Positions 1 through 8,170 of a stretch of DNA of 64,000 nt are shown here, one piece after another. The number at the start of each line of letters is the position of its first letter. Positions within the stretch are counted from its first letter, which is position 1. Below the pieces are notes generated by a model. The model saw nothing but the letters and a program-made list of their open reading frames with translations. It did no database searches and was not told the origin of the DNA. The translations under genes and the position numbers were made by a program. This stretch comes from VAZQ01 sp963725185 (GTDB taxonomy: Bacteria; Pseudomonadota; Alphaproteobacteria; Rhizobiales; Xanthobacteraceae): assembly GCA_963725185.1 (NCBI GenBank), contig CAVRXO010000002.1, positions 852,718 to 916,717 on the forward strand. Reading direction: 5' to 3'.

Positions 1-249
1 CGGATCGGTCGGCGGCATCGGGGTGCCGCGCATCGGCACCTCGTTGAGCATGGCCTCCTCGCTCTTGCTCAGCCCGAACAGCTCGGCCGCCTTGGCGGCC
101 TGCGGCTTGGCGAGCTTCATCTGGCCGAGCAGCGCGCCGGTGATCAGCATCGGCGACATGCCGCCGATCTCGGCGCAAATGTATTTCCAGCTCCATCCCT
201 TCGCGCGCTTGATGTCGAGAATCTTCTCGGTCAGGTCTGAGCGCCTCAT
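1..249 (-). CDS. cynS: Cyanate hydratase (cyanase), N-terminal part
   Basis: Cyanase converts cyanate and bicarbonate into ammonia and CO2 in the cytoplasm. The first 83 residues are visible; the family is about 150 long, so the catalytic C-terminal half lies outside the window. The N-terminal helical domain is clear: DLTEKILDIKRAKGWSW near residue 5, then CAEIGGMSP, GALLGQMKL, KPQAAKAAELFGLS, and NEVPMRGTPMPPTDP at the window edge. This run is nearly invariant in cyanases. It lies 22 bp downstream of the GntR gene on the same strand, so it is probably the third gene of a biuH-gntR-cynS operon, which fits use of cyanate as a nitrogen source. The ATG at 249 aligns with the family start. Confidence 0.93.
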   Translation of the reverse strand, partial: MRRSDLTEKILDIKRAKGWSWKYICAEIGGMSPMLITGALLGQMKLAKPQAAKAAELFGLSKSEEAMLNEVPMRGTPMPPTDP

Positions 250-271
250 GCTTTGTCCCCGGTTTGCCGGC

Positions 272-1036
272 CTAGCTGCGTTTGGTCGATGACCGCGACA
301 TCGACAACATCGACATTGATAACAGCGACTTGGCGTACATCTCGTATTCCACGCGCACGGTCTCGATGTGCTCGCGCATCGAGCGCATGGCGCCCTCGCG
401 GTCGCCGCGCATGATGGCGGTCACCACCAAGTCGTGCTCGCGATGCGACTTTGCCAGCCGGCCGAGATTGCGGAACTGGGCGCGGCGAAACGGCTGCACC
501 CGCGCGCGGGTCGCCAGCGTGAGCTCGGCCAGATAGGCGTTGTGGGCGCCCGCATAGATGGTCGAATGAAAGGCCTCGTTGATCTCATGATAGCGCTGCG
601 GATCGCCGCTCTGGATCATGGCGCGCAGCTCCTCGTGCGCCGCCGCCAGCGCATGCCGCTCGGCCGGCGTGATGCGCGCGGCCGCGAGCCCGGCGCAGAG
701 CGCTTCTAGCTCCGCCATCGCCTCGAACATGCCGATCAGGTGCTCGTGGCCGGGCTGCGCCACCACCGAGCCGCGATGCGCCCGCGATACGATCAAGCCG
801 CTGGCGGCGAGCTGGCGGAGCGCTTCGCGCACCGGCGTGCGCGAGACCCGGAAGCGGCGCGCCAGCTCGGTCTCGTCGAGCGCGGCGCCGGGCGCCAGCA
901 GGCCGCGCACGATCTCGTCGGCAAGCTGCAAACGCAGCTCTTCGGCGAGCGTGCGGCCGCTCCCGCGCACCAGCGGGATGGATTGCGGGGGCGCGACGCC
1001 GATCGCGCGCTCGCCGATCTGATCAGGCTGGTTCAC
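272..1036 (-). CDS. GntR-family (FCD/FadR-type) transcriptional regulator
   Basis: A 254-residue DNA-binding repressor or activator. The N-terminal winged helix spans roughly residues 25-90 (ETELARRFRVSRTPVREALR is the recognition part). The FCD ligand-binding domain follows at about 100-235, with His-rich motifs (INEAFHSTIY, KSHREHDLVV, SMREHIETV) that usually hold a metal. I chose the GTG at 1036, which overlaps the biuH stop as GTGA; the open frame runs further upstream but inside biuH. It is co-transcribed between biuH and cynS. Its likely operator is the GTATAC-centred palindrome at 4682-4695, with a weaker match at 1978-1989 in front of its own divergent operon pair. The ligand is unknown; an intermediate of biuret or cyanate breakdown is a reasonable guess. 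Confidence 0.88.
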   Translation of the reverse strand: MNQPDQIGERAIGVAPPQSIPLVRGSGRTLAEELRLQLADEIVRGLLAPGAALDETELARRFRVSRTPVREALRQLAASGLIVSRAHRGSVVAQPGHEHLIGMFEAMAELEALCAGLAAARITPAERHALAAAHEELRAMIQSGDPQRYHEINEAFHSTIYAGAHNAYLAELTLATRARVQPFRRAQFRNLGRLAKSHREHDLVVTAIMRGDREGAMRSMREHIETVRVEYEMYAKSLLSMSMLSMSRSSTKRS

Positions 1037-1716
1037 GCTATCGCTCCGATGAAAGCCGCCGAATCGGACACCGCGCCGAACACGCCGCCCTGCATCTTGA
1101 CCATCTTGACGGCGTGATCGTGATTGCCCTTGTCGGTCGCGCCACAGCAATCCTCAAGCAGCAGGCACTCGAAGCCGCGGTCATTGGCTTCGCGCATGGT
1201 GGTGTGCACGCAGACATCGGTGGTGATGCCGGACAGCACGATATTGTTGATGGCGCGCAGGCGCAACAGCAGCTCCAGGTCGGTCGCGCAGAACGAGCCT
1301 TTGCCGGGCTTGTCGATCACCGGCTCGCCGTCGTGGGGCGCCAGCTCGGGAATGATCTCCCAGCCGGCCTCGCCGCGAACCAGGATGCGGCCGCATGGGC
1401 CGGGATCGCCGATGCCGGCGCCGATGCGGCGCGAGCGCCAGCGCTTGTTGGCCGGCAGATCGGAGAGATCGGGACGGTGCCCTTCGCGGGTGTGAAAGAC
1501 GTGGAAGCCGCGCTCGCGCATGGCCGCCAGCACCCGCCTGATCGGCTCGATCGGCGCGCGCGTGAGCGACAGATCGTAGCCCATGCGGTCCACGTAGCCG
1601 CCGATGCCGCAGAAGTCGGTCTGCATGTCGATGATGATGAGCGCGGTGTTGGCCGGACGCAGGTCGCCGTTATAGGGCCAGGGATAGGGGTCTGCCTGCA
1701 CGTAGCGCTCGTTCAT
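1033..1716 (-). CDS. biuH: Biuret amidohydrolase (isochorismatase fold)
   Basis: Hydrolyses biuret to allophanate and ammonia. The 227-residue protein resembles Rhizobium biuret hydrolase as I know it over its whole length, including YPWPYNG near residue 11, ALIIIDMQTDF, HTREGHRPDLSDLPANKRW, GAGIGDPGPCGRIL, and DCCGAT. The Asp-Lys-Cys catalytic triad is visible as D30, K136 (IDKPGKGSF) and C169 (GITTDVCV). A sigma-54 promoter match lies about 125 bp upstream. It is followed by gntR (4-bp overlap) and cynS. The product allophanate would be taken by AtzF at 16019-17821. The ATG at 1716 aligns with known family starts. Confidence 0.9.
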   Translation of the reverse strand: MNERYVQADPYPWPYNGDLRPANTALIIIDMQTDFCGIGGYVDRMGYDLSLTRAPIEPIRRVLAAMRERGFHVFHTREGHRPDLSDLPANKRWRSRRIGAGIGDPGPCGRILVRGEAGWEIIPELAPHDGEPVIDKPGKGSFCATDLELLLRLRAINNIVLSGITTDVCVHTTMREANDRGFECLLLEDCCGATDKGNHDHAVKMVKMQGGVFGAVSDSAAFIGAIA

Positions 1717-1840
1717 GCCGTGGTCTCAAGCCTTGCGCCGAAAATCCGCTGTTTGATGGGCTCATCGTCCTGGCCTCGAGCCGGGACCGTTCCAAATTCA
1801 GGGCCTGGAAAAGTCCCGGCTCAAGGCCGCGACAGGTATC

Positions 1841-1855
1841 GCAAACTCTGTGCCA
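1841..1855 (-). promoter_or_regulatory. Sigma-54 promoter for biuH-gntR-cynS
   Basis: Read on the minus strand the site is TGGCAC, five bases, TTGC, which matches the RpoN -24/-12 consensus with the obligatory spacing. It lies 125 bp upstream of the biuH start. Such promoters need an activator such as NtrC, which fits nitrogen-limitation control. No clear enhancer site was identified. Confidence 0.7.
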
Positions 1856-1977
1856 ATGCCCATGGATTGCGAATTGCACGCGCAACGCCCGCTATTTTCG
1901 CTTTTGCGGGATCCCGCTTGGATGGGGCGAAAAGGCGTGCCGCGGGCAGTGATAATTAAATAGGCAGGCCCTGATTA

Positions 1978-1989
1978 AGTGTATGCAAT
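1978..1989. promoter_or_regulatory. Possible GntR operator (degenerate copy)
   Basis: AGTGTATGCAAT matches 10 of 12 positions of the perfect palindrome ATTGTATACAAT found at 4683-4694. It sits between the divergent biuH and UrtA-like operons and about 90 bp upstream of the sigma-54 site at 2071. Assignment to the GntR protein is inference. Confidence 0.4.
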
Positions 1990-2070
1990 CGCGCGCCGCG
2001 GCTGCAGCGCCGCACCCGGCGGCGCACCGATTATCGCTGCAACTCAATGACTTAAGAAAGTCGCCGCAGC

Positions 2071-2085
2071 TGGCACGCTCCTTGC
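2071..2085 (+). promoter_or_regulatory. Sigma-54 promoter for the UrtA-like gene
   Basis: TGGCACG, four bases, TTGC, followed by G, matches the RpoN consensus at every key position. The predicted transcript start lies about 55-60 bp before the ATG at 2154. Confidence 0.75.
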
Positions 2086-2153
2086 GCGCAAAGGGATGCG
2101 AGGCGGCGCGCGGCCGCTCGCGGGGCGTCAGAACAGTTCGAACCCAAGAGGAT

Positions 2154-3479
2154 ATGGCGATGTTTGCATCCATTCGGGCGGTCGGGGAGCGACCGCGGTG
2201 TCACGCTTGGCTGGCGGCGACGGCCGCCGCCATGGTGCTGGGCTTGGTGGCGGCAGCTCCCGCCCGGGCCGACGACGACACGATCAAGATCGGCATTCTG
2301 CATTCGCTGTCGGGCACCATGGCGATCAGCGAGACCACCCTCAAGGACGTGATGCTGATGCTGATCGACGAGCAGAACAAGAAGGGCGGCCTGCTCGGCA
2401 AGAAGCTCGAGGCGGTGGTGGTCGACCCGGCCTCGGACTGGCCGAAGTTCGCCGAGAAGGCGCGCGAGCTCATCACCAAGGACCATGTGGCGGTGGTGTT
2501 CGGCTGCTGGACCTCGGTGTCGCGCAAGTCGGTGCTGCCGGTGTTCAAGGAGCTCGACAGCATCCTGTTCTATCCGGTGCAGTATGAGGGCGAGGAGAGC
2601 GAGCGCAACGTGTTCTACACGGGAGCCGCCCCCAACCAGCAGGCGATCCCGGCGGTCGACTACCTGATGAAGGAGGAGAAGGTGAAGCGCTGGGTGCTGG
2701 CCGGCACCGACTACGTCTATCCGCAGACCACCAACAAGATCCTGCATGCCTACCTCAACCAGAAGGGGGTGGCGGACGACGACATCATGATCAACTACAC
2801 GCCGTTCGGGCATTCCGACTGGCAGACCATCGTGTCGGACATCAAGAAGTTCGGCTCGGCCGGCAAGAAGACCTCGGTGGTGTCGACCATCAACGGCGAC
2901 GCCAACGTGCCGTTCTACAAGGAATTGGGCAACCAGGGCATCAAGGCGACGCAGATCCCGGTGGTGGCGTTCTCGGTGGGCGAGGAGGAGCTTGCGGGTC
3001 TCGACACCAAGCCGCTGGTCGGCCACCTGGCGGCCTGGAACTACTTCGAATCGATCAAGTCGCCGCTCAATGCGCAGTTCATCAAGGACTGGCACGCCTT
3101 CATCAAGAACGACAAGCGCACCACCAACGACCCGATGGAGGCGCATTTCATCGGCTTCAACATGTGGGTGAAGGCGGTCGAGAAGGTGAAGTCGACCGAT
3201 CCCGACAAGGTGATCGACGCGCTGCCCGGCATCCAGGCCCCCAACCTGACCGGGGGCATGTCGACCATGCTGCCGAACCATCACATCACCAAGCCGGTCT
3301 ATATCGGCGAGATCCGCGGCGACGGCCAGTTCAACGTGGTCTACAAGACCCCCGACCTGGTGCCGGGCGCGGCCTGGTCGCCCTATCTGGAAGGCTCCAA
3401 GGACCTGGTGGCCGACTGGGTGAACCTCAAATGCGGCAACTACAACAAGGTGACCAAGAAGTGCGGCGGCGGCTCCTGA
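2154..3479 (+). CDS. UrtA-like urea/amide ABC transporter substrate-binding protein
   Basis: A 441-residue periplasmic binding protein of the branched-chain amino-acid/urea/amide class. A twin-Arg-free signal peptide ends near ARADDDT. The mature part starts IKIGILHSLSGTMA, and FGCWTSVSRKSVLPVF and YPVQYEGEE are hallmarks of the UrtA/FmdD group. The ATG at 2154 has AAGAGG just upstream; an ATG six bases later is an alternative. No UrtB-E permease or ATPase genes follow, so it must use a transporter encoded elsewhere or act as a sensor. Its own sigma-54 promoter and its position divergent from biuH suggest that it binds urea, biuret or a related amide. The exact ligand cannot be told from sequence. 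Confidence 0.85.
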   Translation: MAMFASIRAVGERPRCHAWLAATAAAMVLGLVAAAPARADDDTIKIGILHSLSGTMAISETTLKDVMLMLIDEQNKKGGLLGKKLEAVVVDPASDWPKFAEKARELITKDHVAVVFGCWTSVSRKSVLPVFKELDSILFYPVQYEGEESERNVFYTGAAPNQQAIPAVDYLMKEEKVKRWVLAGTDYVYPQTTNKILHAYLNQKGVADDDIMINYTPFGHSDWQTIVSDIKKFGSAGKKTSVVSTINGDANVPFYKELGNQGIKATQIPVVAFSVGEEELAGLDTKPLVGHLAAWNYFESIKSPLNAQFIKDWHAFIKNDKRTTNDPMEAHFIGFNMWVKAVEKVKSTDPDKVIDALPGIQAPNLTGGMSTMLPNHHITKPVYIGEIRGDGQFNVVYKTPDLVPGAAWSPYLEGSKDLVADWVNLKCGNYNKVTKKCGGGS

Positions 3480-3632
3480 GCCCCGCTCCATGATCACCAC
3501 TGCGGAGGCGGCACAGCCGCCTCCGGCCTCCCGCGGTAGCGCGAACGCAAGATGACAAAGCCGCCGGGCTCTCCGCGATACCTCCCCCTGAAAGCAGGGC
3601 AATTGCATTTGAATTTTGTTGTTTGCCATGGC

Positions 3633-3787
3633 GGTGCCTCTTCCCTCCCCCTGCAAGGGGGAGGGTGGCGCCGAAGGCGCCGGGTGGGGGTCTCGTCTTC
3701 CCGCAGATTCGGCGCTTGTGGCGGGACCCCCACCCGGATCGCTACGCGATCCACCCTCCCCCTTGCAGGGGGAGGGAAGAGGCGGCG
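3633..3787. repeat. Palindromic intergenic element with about 35-bp inverted ends
   Basis: The left end (GGTGCCTCTTCCCTCCCCCT...) returns as its near-exact reverse complement at 3750-3787. Smaller hairpins lie inside (GGCGCCGAAGGCGCC and GATCGCTACGCGATC). There is no coding capacity. The layout is that of a non-autonomous, MITE-like or REP-type element of the kind scattered through Bradyrhizobium-type genomes. A related design is seen at 18758-19030. Confidence 0.75.
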
Positions 3788-3885
3788 CCGTGCGAACGCC
3801 AATCGAGAGCCTTGCCGGGAAGCCGTAGTTTTGATCTCGCCTCGCCGGTCGAGCGGTGCCGTCTTGGCTCCGTTGTAGCTGGCGA

Positions 3886-4596
3886 ATGGCTCACCGAATG
3901 AACCCAGCGAGGCTTCCCTTGTCCGTCACCATCATCGATGCAGAGCCGACCCCGCTCACCATCAATCTCGACAAGACCGCGCTCATCATCATCGACATGC
4001 AGCGGGACTTCCTGGAGCCCGGGGGCTTCGGGGCCGCGCTCGGCAACAACGTGGCGCGACTGCAAGTCGCCGTCGCCCCCTGCCGCGACGTGCTGGCAGC
4101 CGCGCGCGAGCACGGCCTCCTGGTCATCCATACCCGCGAAGGGCATCGCCCGGACCTGTCCGACGCTCCGCCCCTGAAGGTCGAGCGCGGCGATCCGGCG
4201 CTGCGGATCGGGGCGCCCGGGCCGATGGGCCGCATCCTGGTCCGCGGAGAACCCGGGCACGACATTATCCCGGAGCTCTATCCGGTCGCCGGCGAGCCGG
4301 TGATCGACAAGCCCGGCAAAGGCGCCTTCTACCAGACCGACCTCGAATTGATGCTGCGCAACCGCTCAATCGACACCTTGCTGGTCTGCGGCGTCACCAC
4401 CGAAGTCTGCGTCAACACGACGGTGCGCGAGGCCAATGATCGCGGCTTTCGCTGCATCGTCCTCTCCGACTGCTGCGGCTCCTACTTCGCCGAGTTTCAC
4501 GAGATGGGCCTCGCCATGATCAAGGCCCAGGGCGGCATTTTCGGCTGGGTCTCCGCCTCCGAACCGCTGCTCAGGATTTTGGCAGCCGCCCCTTAA
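3886..4596 (+). CDS. Isochorismatase-fold cysteine hydrolase, BiuH-like paralogue
   Basis: A 236-residue amidohydrolase with the Asp-Lys-Cys triad in place: IIIDMQRDF, VIDKPGKGAFY, GVTTEVCVNTT. It shares HTREGHRPDLSD, PGPMGRILVRGEPG and DCCGS with biuH but lacks the YPWPYNG start and has TTEVC for TTDVC. It may act on biuret, a ureido acid or another small amide; the substrate is not determined. The ATG at 3886 was chosen, and one at 3898 is equally possible. It is the only gene after the UrtA-like gene, separated by the palindromic element, and probably belongs to the same nitrogen regulon. Confidence 0.85.
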   Translation: MAHRMNPARLPLSVTIIDAEPTPLTINLDKTALIIIDMQRDFLEPGGFGAALGNNVARLQVAVAPCRDVLAAAREHGLLVIHTREGHRPDLSDAPPLKVERGDPALRIGAPGPMGRILVRGEPGHDIIPELYPVAGEPVIDKPGKGAFYQTDLELMLRNRSIDTLLVCGVTTEVCVNTTVREANDRGFRCIVLSDCCGSYFAEFHEMGLAMIKAQGGIFGWVSASEPLLRILAAAP

Positions 4597-4681
4597 GCGC
4601 GGGCCGATCCTCAACTCGTTTATGCCGGCGCTATGCCGGTGCCGCCGCGGCGCGCCGGGGTCGCACAGATCCCGGTGCTGC

Positions 4682-4695
4682 AATTGTATACAATT
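4682..4695. promoter_or_regulatory. Perfect palindrome AATTGTATACAATT, likely GntR operator
   Basis: A 14-bp perfect palindrome centred on GTATAC, the usual core of FadR/FCD-type GntR operators. It lies about 170 bp upstream of the sigma-54 promoter that serves the outer-membrane protein and permease genes, and a 10/12 match lies at 1978-1989. The link to the GntR gene at 272-1036 is inference. Confidence 0.6.
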
Positions 4696-4863
4696 CATGA
4701 TGGCGAATTAGTCCGCGCGGCCAGCTTCCCGGCGAGCCGCGCCGGCGGCCGAGCTCGCTCCTACCAAATCCCGCTGTTCGTTATCGCGGTTTTTCCCGGG
4801 ATTTTCGCGATGTCGTGACATTTATACCACGCGCGCAGCAAACCATGACATCAACGCGACAGT

Positions 4864-4878
4864 TGGCACACTGATTGC
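4864..4878 (+). promoter_or_regulatory. Sigma-54 promoter for the porin/permease operon
   Basis: TGGCAC, five bases, TTGC gives exact -24/-12 spacing. It lies about 175 bp before the ATG at 5052. The -12 TTGC is also the first part of the inverted repeat at 4875-4901. Confidence 0.7.
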
Positions 4879-4901
4879 GATTGCTGATCAGGCAATCGCA
4901 A
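4875..4901. promoter_or_regulatory. 27-bp inverted repeat overlapping the -12 element
   Basis: TTGCGATTGC and its exact reverse complement GCAATCGCAA flank a 7-base spacer that contains TGATCA. The repeat starts on the -12 TTGC of the sigma-54 site and covers the predicted start of transcription. It could be a repressor site or a hairpin at the very 5' end of the mRNA. Confidence 0.55.
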
Positions 4902-5051
4902 GGGATTGCGCACGTCCTCGGTTCATCCGCGGGAGGATTGCTCGCGCGCTTCAGCAAACGCTGCACATTGCGTGAGCAATTCATCACGAAGCTCGAGCAA
5001 ACGACGCGGGTCGAGAATTCGGGGGCTAATAGGGGCTGAGAGGAGATTTCC

Positions 5052-6017
5052 ATGCTTGCTAATCGTTTTGCTTCGGCGCTCGTGGTCGCCACGGCGCTGA
5101 GCCTGGGGGCGCTCGGATCGGCGTCGGCCGCCGATCTGAAGCTCAAGGCGCCGCCACCGCCGCCCGACACCACGCTCGATATCCATGGTTTCGTCGACCT
5201 GTCGTTCAAGAACGACTACATCACGCCGCGCGGACTGCTGGTGACCAATACCGGCCTCACCACTCAGGCTCTCATGGGTTTGGTGCTCGATGTCTACAAG
5301 GACAAGGCCGGCTTCATCAACGACATCAGCTTCATCGGCGGGATCTGGAACGACTACTGGAGCGATCAGCACGACCCGGTCGTCGGCGCCTGGAACGAGT
5401 ACGACTGGTTCGTCTCGACCAACGTGAAGTTCGCGCAGGACTGGACGTTCGGGGTTCAGTATATCGAGTTCACCAGCCCCCCGCATGCGTTCCCGGGCGT
5501 CGAGAGAAACATCGAGTTCAGCCTCGCATACGACGACAGCAAGTGGAACATGGCGCTGCCGCTGCATCCCTATGTGAAGCTGTTCTACGCAGCCGAGGGC
5601 CCCTCGACGGTCGTTGAAGGCAAGGCAGGCGACACCTTCGACGTGGAGCTTGGCCTGGTGCCGACGATCGACCTCAACAAGAGCAACATCCCGGTCGTGC
5701 TCACGATCCCGACCTGGGTGACGGTCGGCCCAAGCAGCTACTGGAACAACGGGGCCACCGGCTGCGGCGCGACGGCACTTACGCCTTGCGCAGCCAGCAA
5801 TGGAGGCGTGGTCTCGACCGGCCTCACCGGCAAGACGCCGCTCACATTCATCCCGAAGCGGCTCGGCAACTGGTACGCCGATGCAGGCTTCCAGTACTAC
5901 CACCTGATCAATGACAGCCTGTTGCTGGCGCAAACCGTGACCGGAACCGCTGGTTCCTTTGCGAGCGCGCATCGCGACATCGTAGTCGGCTTCGCCGGCC
6001 TCGGGTTCGGCTTCTGA
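5052..6017 (+). CDS. Outer-membrane beta-barrel (porin-like) protein
   Basis: A 321-residue exported protein. A signal peptide ends at ASAADLKLK, followed by a Pro run (APPPPPD). Alternating hydrophobic/polar strands rich in Tyr and Trp and a C-terminal Phe (GLGFGF) fit a barrel inserted by the Bam machinery. IHGFVDLSFKNDYITPRG resembles small putative porins. The start is set by GAGGAG 5-6 bases before the ATG. It is followed by an NCS2-type permease on the same strand, so it plausibly lets the same nitrogen compound cross the outer membrane. The specific solute is not known. Confidence 0.75.
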   Translation: MLANRFASALVVATALSLGALGSASAADLKLKAPPPPPDTTLDIHGFVDLSFKNDYITPRGLLVTNTGLTTQALMGLVLDVYKDKAGFINDISFIGGIWNDYWSDQHDPVVGAWNEYDWFVSTNVKFAQDWTFGVQYIEFTSPPHAFPGVERNIEFSLAYDDSKWNMALPLHPYVKLFYAAEGPSTVVEGKAGDTFDVELGLVPTIDLNKSNIPVVLTIPTWVTVGPSSYWNNGATGCGATALTPCAASNGGVVSTGLTGKTPLTFIPKRLGNWYADAGFQYYHLINDSLLLAQTVTGTAGSFASAHRDIVVGFAGLGFGF

Positions 6018-6222
6018 CAAAGCTTCTACGGAGGCGGATGTGCCGACGTTGCGATCGCGGCTGTTCCACGATCCAGCGCGCTACTCCGCCTCCACCGCGG
6101 CCCGCCGCCAATAGAGCTCCAATACGGCTCCAGGGCGCCAGTGGTCGCGACGTCGCAAGCATGCCGGGGCAAAGCAATGCAAATGCATGAGCATCGGACA
6201 AGCTGATCGACAGGAGGATGTG

Positions 6223-7812
6223 ATGACGATGGTTGAGCAACGCCGCCCGCTCTTATGGACGCCGGGCGACTGGAATGCGTTCTTCGGTTTCGGCACGAAT
6301 ATCCTGGTCAACATGCTGGTGCTGACCGGGCTGCTGCGCTTCGTCTTGAAGATGCCGGACGCGATCGTGTTCGGCCGCATCCTGCCCGCGCTCGGGCTGA
6401 TGCTGTGCCTCTCGACGTTCTACTATGCGTTCCTGGCCTATCGGCTGGCGCTCAAGACCGGACGCAACGACGTGTGCGCACTGCCCTCGGGGGTCAGCGT
6501 CCCGCACATGTTCATCGTCACCTTCGTGATCATGCTGCCGATCGCGCTCAAGACCAATGACCCGATCAAGGGCTGGGAGGCCGGCCTGGTATGGGTGTTC
6601 TTCCAGAGCTTCATCCTGATGATCGGCGGCTTCATCGCACCCTATATCCGCATGATCACTCCGCGGGCCGCCCTGCTCGGCACGCTGGCCGGCGTCTCGG
6701 TCACATTCATCGCCATGCGGCCGGCGCTCGAGATGTACATGACGCCGGTGATCGGGCTCACCTGCTTCGCCATCATCCTGGTGAGCTGGTTCGGCGGCTT
6801 CAAATATCCGAAGGGCATTCCGGCCGGGCTGATCGCCATCGCGGCCGGCACGCTCATCGCCTGGGGCTCCAACGTGCTCGGCCTCGGCTATGGCGGCTTG
6901 AGCGTCAGCGGCGTGGCCGGCGCCTTTACCAATTTCGGGTTCTCGCTGCCGCTGCCGGCGGTCGATCACGTGTTCTCCGGCTTCCAATATCTCGGCGTGA
7001 TCCTGATCACCGCGATCCCTTTCGGGATCTACGATCTGGTCGAGGCGATGGACAATGTCGAGAGCGCCGAGGCGGCGGGCGACCCCTACCCGACGACACG
7101 CGTCCTGACCGCTGACGGCGTGGTCAGCCTGATCGGTTGCCTGATGGGCAACCCGTTCATCAACGCCGTCTATATCGGCCACCCCGGATGGAAATCCATG
7201 GGCGGCCGCATCGGCTATTCGGCCGCGACCGGAATCATGGTGATCGTGCTGTCGTGGTTCGGCGTCATCTCGCTCCTATTGGCGGTGATCCCGGTGGTCG
7301 CGATCTCGCCCATCCTGCTCTATATCGGGATGCTGATCGGCGCCCAGGCGTTCCAGACGACACCCTCGACCCACGCGCCCGCGATCGTGCTGGCATTGAC
7401 GCCGCACCTGGCCGGCTGGTGCAAGACGCTGATGGATGGCGCGCTCGGCGCCGCCGGAACCTCGGCCGGCGCCATCGGCTTCGACAAGCTCGGCAATGTC
7501 GGCGTGCTCTACCATGGGCTGGAGATCCTCGGCGGCGGCGCCATCCTGACCGGCCTTGTGCTGGCGGCGATCGGCGCCTTCATCATCGACAGGAAGTTCG
7601 CGCATGCCGCCGCATTCGCGTTGGCCGGAGCCGTGCTCACCTTCTTCGGCTTCATGCACGGGGAATCGATCGGGATTGCGGTCACGCCCACGGTCGCGGT
7701 CGCCTATGCGATCGTTGCCGCCTTCCTGTTCGGCCTCAGCCGCTACCCGGCCATGGCGACGGCCGGGGAGCCGATGCACGACAAGGCGCTGGCGTCGATG
7801 CCGGCCGAGTGA
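6223..7812 (+). CDS. NCS2/xanthine-uracil-type inner-membrane permease
   Basis: A 529-residue membrane protein with about 12-14 hydrophobic helices. WNAFFGFGTNILVN near residue 20, the half-helix region ALPSGVSVPH, and IPFGIYDLVEAMDNVESAEA with the conserved acidic residues match the purine/pyrimidine permease group (NCS2/AzgA-like). AGGAGG lies before the ATG at 6223; an upstream start at 6187 has no ribosome site. With the barrel protein at 5052 it forms a two-gene unit under the sigma-54 promoter at 4864. In this biuret/carboxybiuret setting a heterocyclic nitrogen compound such as cyanurate or a purine is a plausible solute, but this is inference. Confidence 0.8.
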   Translation: MTMVEQRRPLLWTPGDWNAFFGFGTNILVNMLVLTGLLRFVLKMPDAIVFGRILPALGLMLCLSTFYYAFLAYRLALKTGRNDVCALPSGVSVPHMFIVTFVIMLPIALKTNDPIKGWEAGLVWVFFQSFILMIGGFIAPYIRMITPRAALLGTLAGVSVTFIAMRPALEMYMTPVIGLTCFAIILVSWFGGFKYPKGIPAGLIAIAAGTLIAWGSNVLGLGYGGLSVSGVAGAFTNFGFSLPLPAVDHVFSGFQYLGVILITAIPFGIYDLVEAMDNVESAEAAGDPYPTTRVLTADGVVSLIGCLMGNPFINAVYIGHPGWKSMGGRIGYSAATGIMVIVLSWFGVISLLLAVIPVVAISPILLYIGMLIGAQAFQTTPSTHAPAIVLALTPHLAGWCKTLMDGALGAAGTSAGAIGFDKLGNVGVLYHGLEILGGGAILTGLVLAAIGAFIIDRKFAHAAAFALAGAVLTFFGFMHGESIGIAVTPTVAVAYAIVAAFLFGLSRYPAMATAGEPMHDKALASMPAE

Positions 7813-7842
7813 GCGCAAGCATCGTGATCTGACATCGAACGC

Positions 7843-7900
7843 AAGGGACAGATCGGGCCGGCCTCGCGTCTGCCCGCTCTGTCCCTTCTTGTTGTTTCCG
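7843..7900 (+). terminator. Terminator-like hairpin after the permease gene
   Basis: AAGGGACAGA pairs perfectly with TCTGTCCCTT across a GC-rich loop, followed by CTTGTTGTTT. It lies 30 bp past the permease stop. Confidence 0.5.
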
Positions 7901-8036
7901 ATCTGCCTAATTCTTGAGCTAAAGCCTCCACCGTGCATGCAAAGCCCCCCGCGGGGATCGGCGCCGACGCGGGTCCGCAGCAGAAAACCCAGACAATTCA
8001 GTCTATTGCCTGCCTTCCTGCGCACCCGCTGGAGCG

Positions 8037-8051
8037 TGGCATGGCGCTTGC
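8037..8051 (+). promoter_or_regulatory. Sigma-54 promoter for the ABC transporter/atz operon
   Basis: TGGCATG, four bases, TTGC, followed by G. The GG and GC dinucleotides have the required spacing; only one base departs from TGGCACG. It lies 120 bp before the ATG at 8171. Confidence 0.6.
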
Positions 8052-8170
8052 GGGGAGAGTGCCGGAAAGCTACCGAGAGGAAGCTTCGAAGGGCGCGCGC
8101 AGAGACGCTGCGCCGGACCAACTTCGCAGCGCCCCCTCTCCGCAGCGTCGACAGGCATCGGGAGGTTGCG

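Noticed and set aside
2052..3656. 534-residue minus-strand open frame
   Set aside because: It lies over the UrtA-like gene on the other strand; its His/Arg/Val-rich composition is that of an antisense shadow in high-GC DNA.
7932..7943. Third GntR operator copy (GTGCATGCAA region)
   Set aside because: It keeps only about 7 of 12 positions and could be chance.
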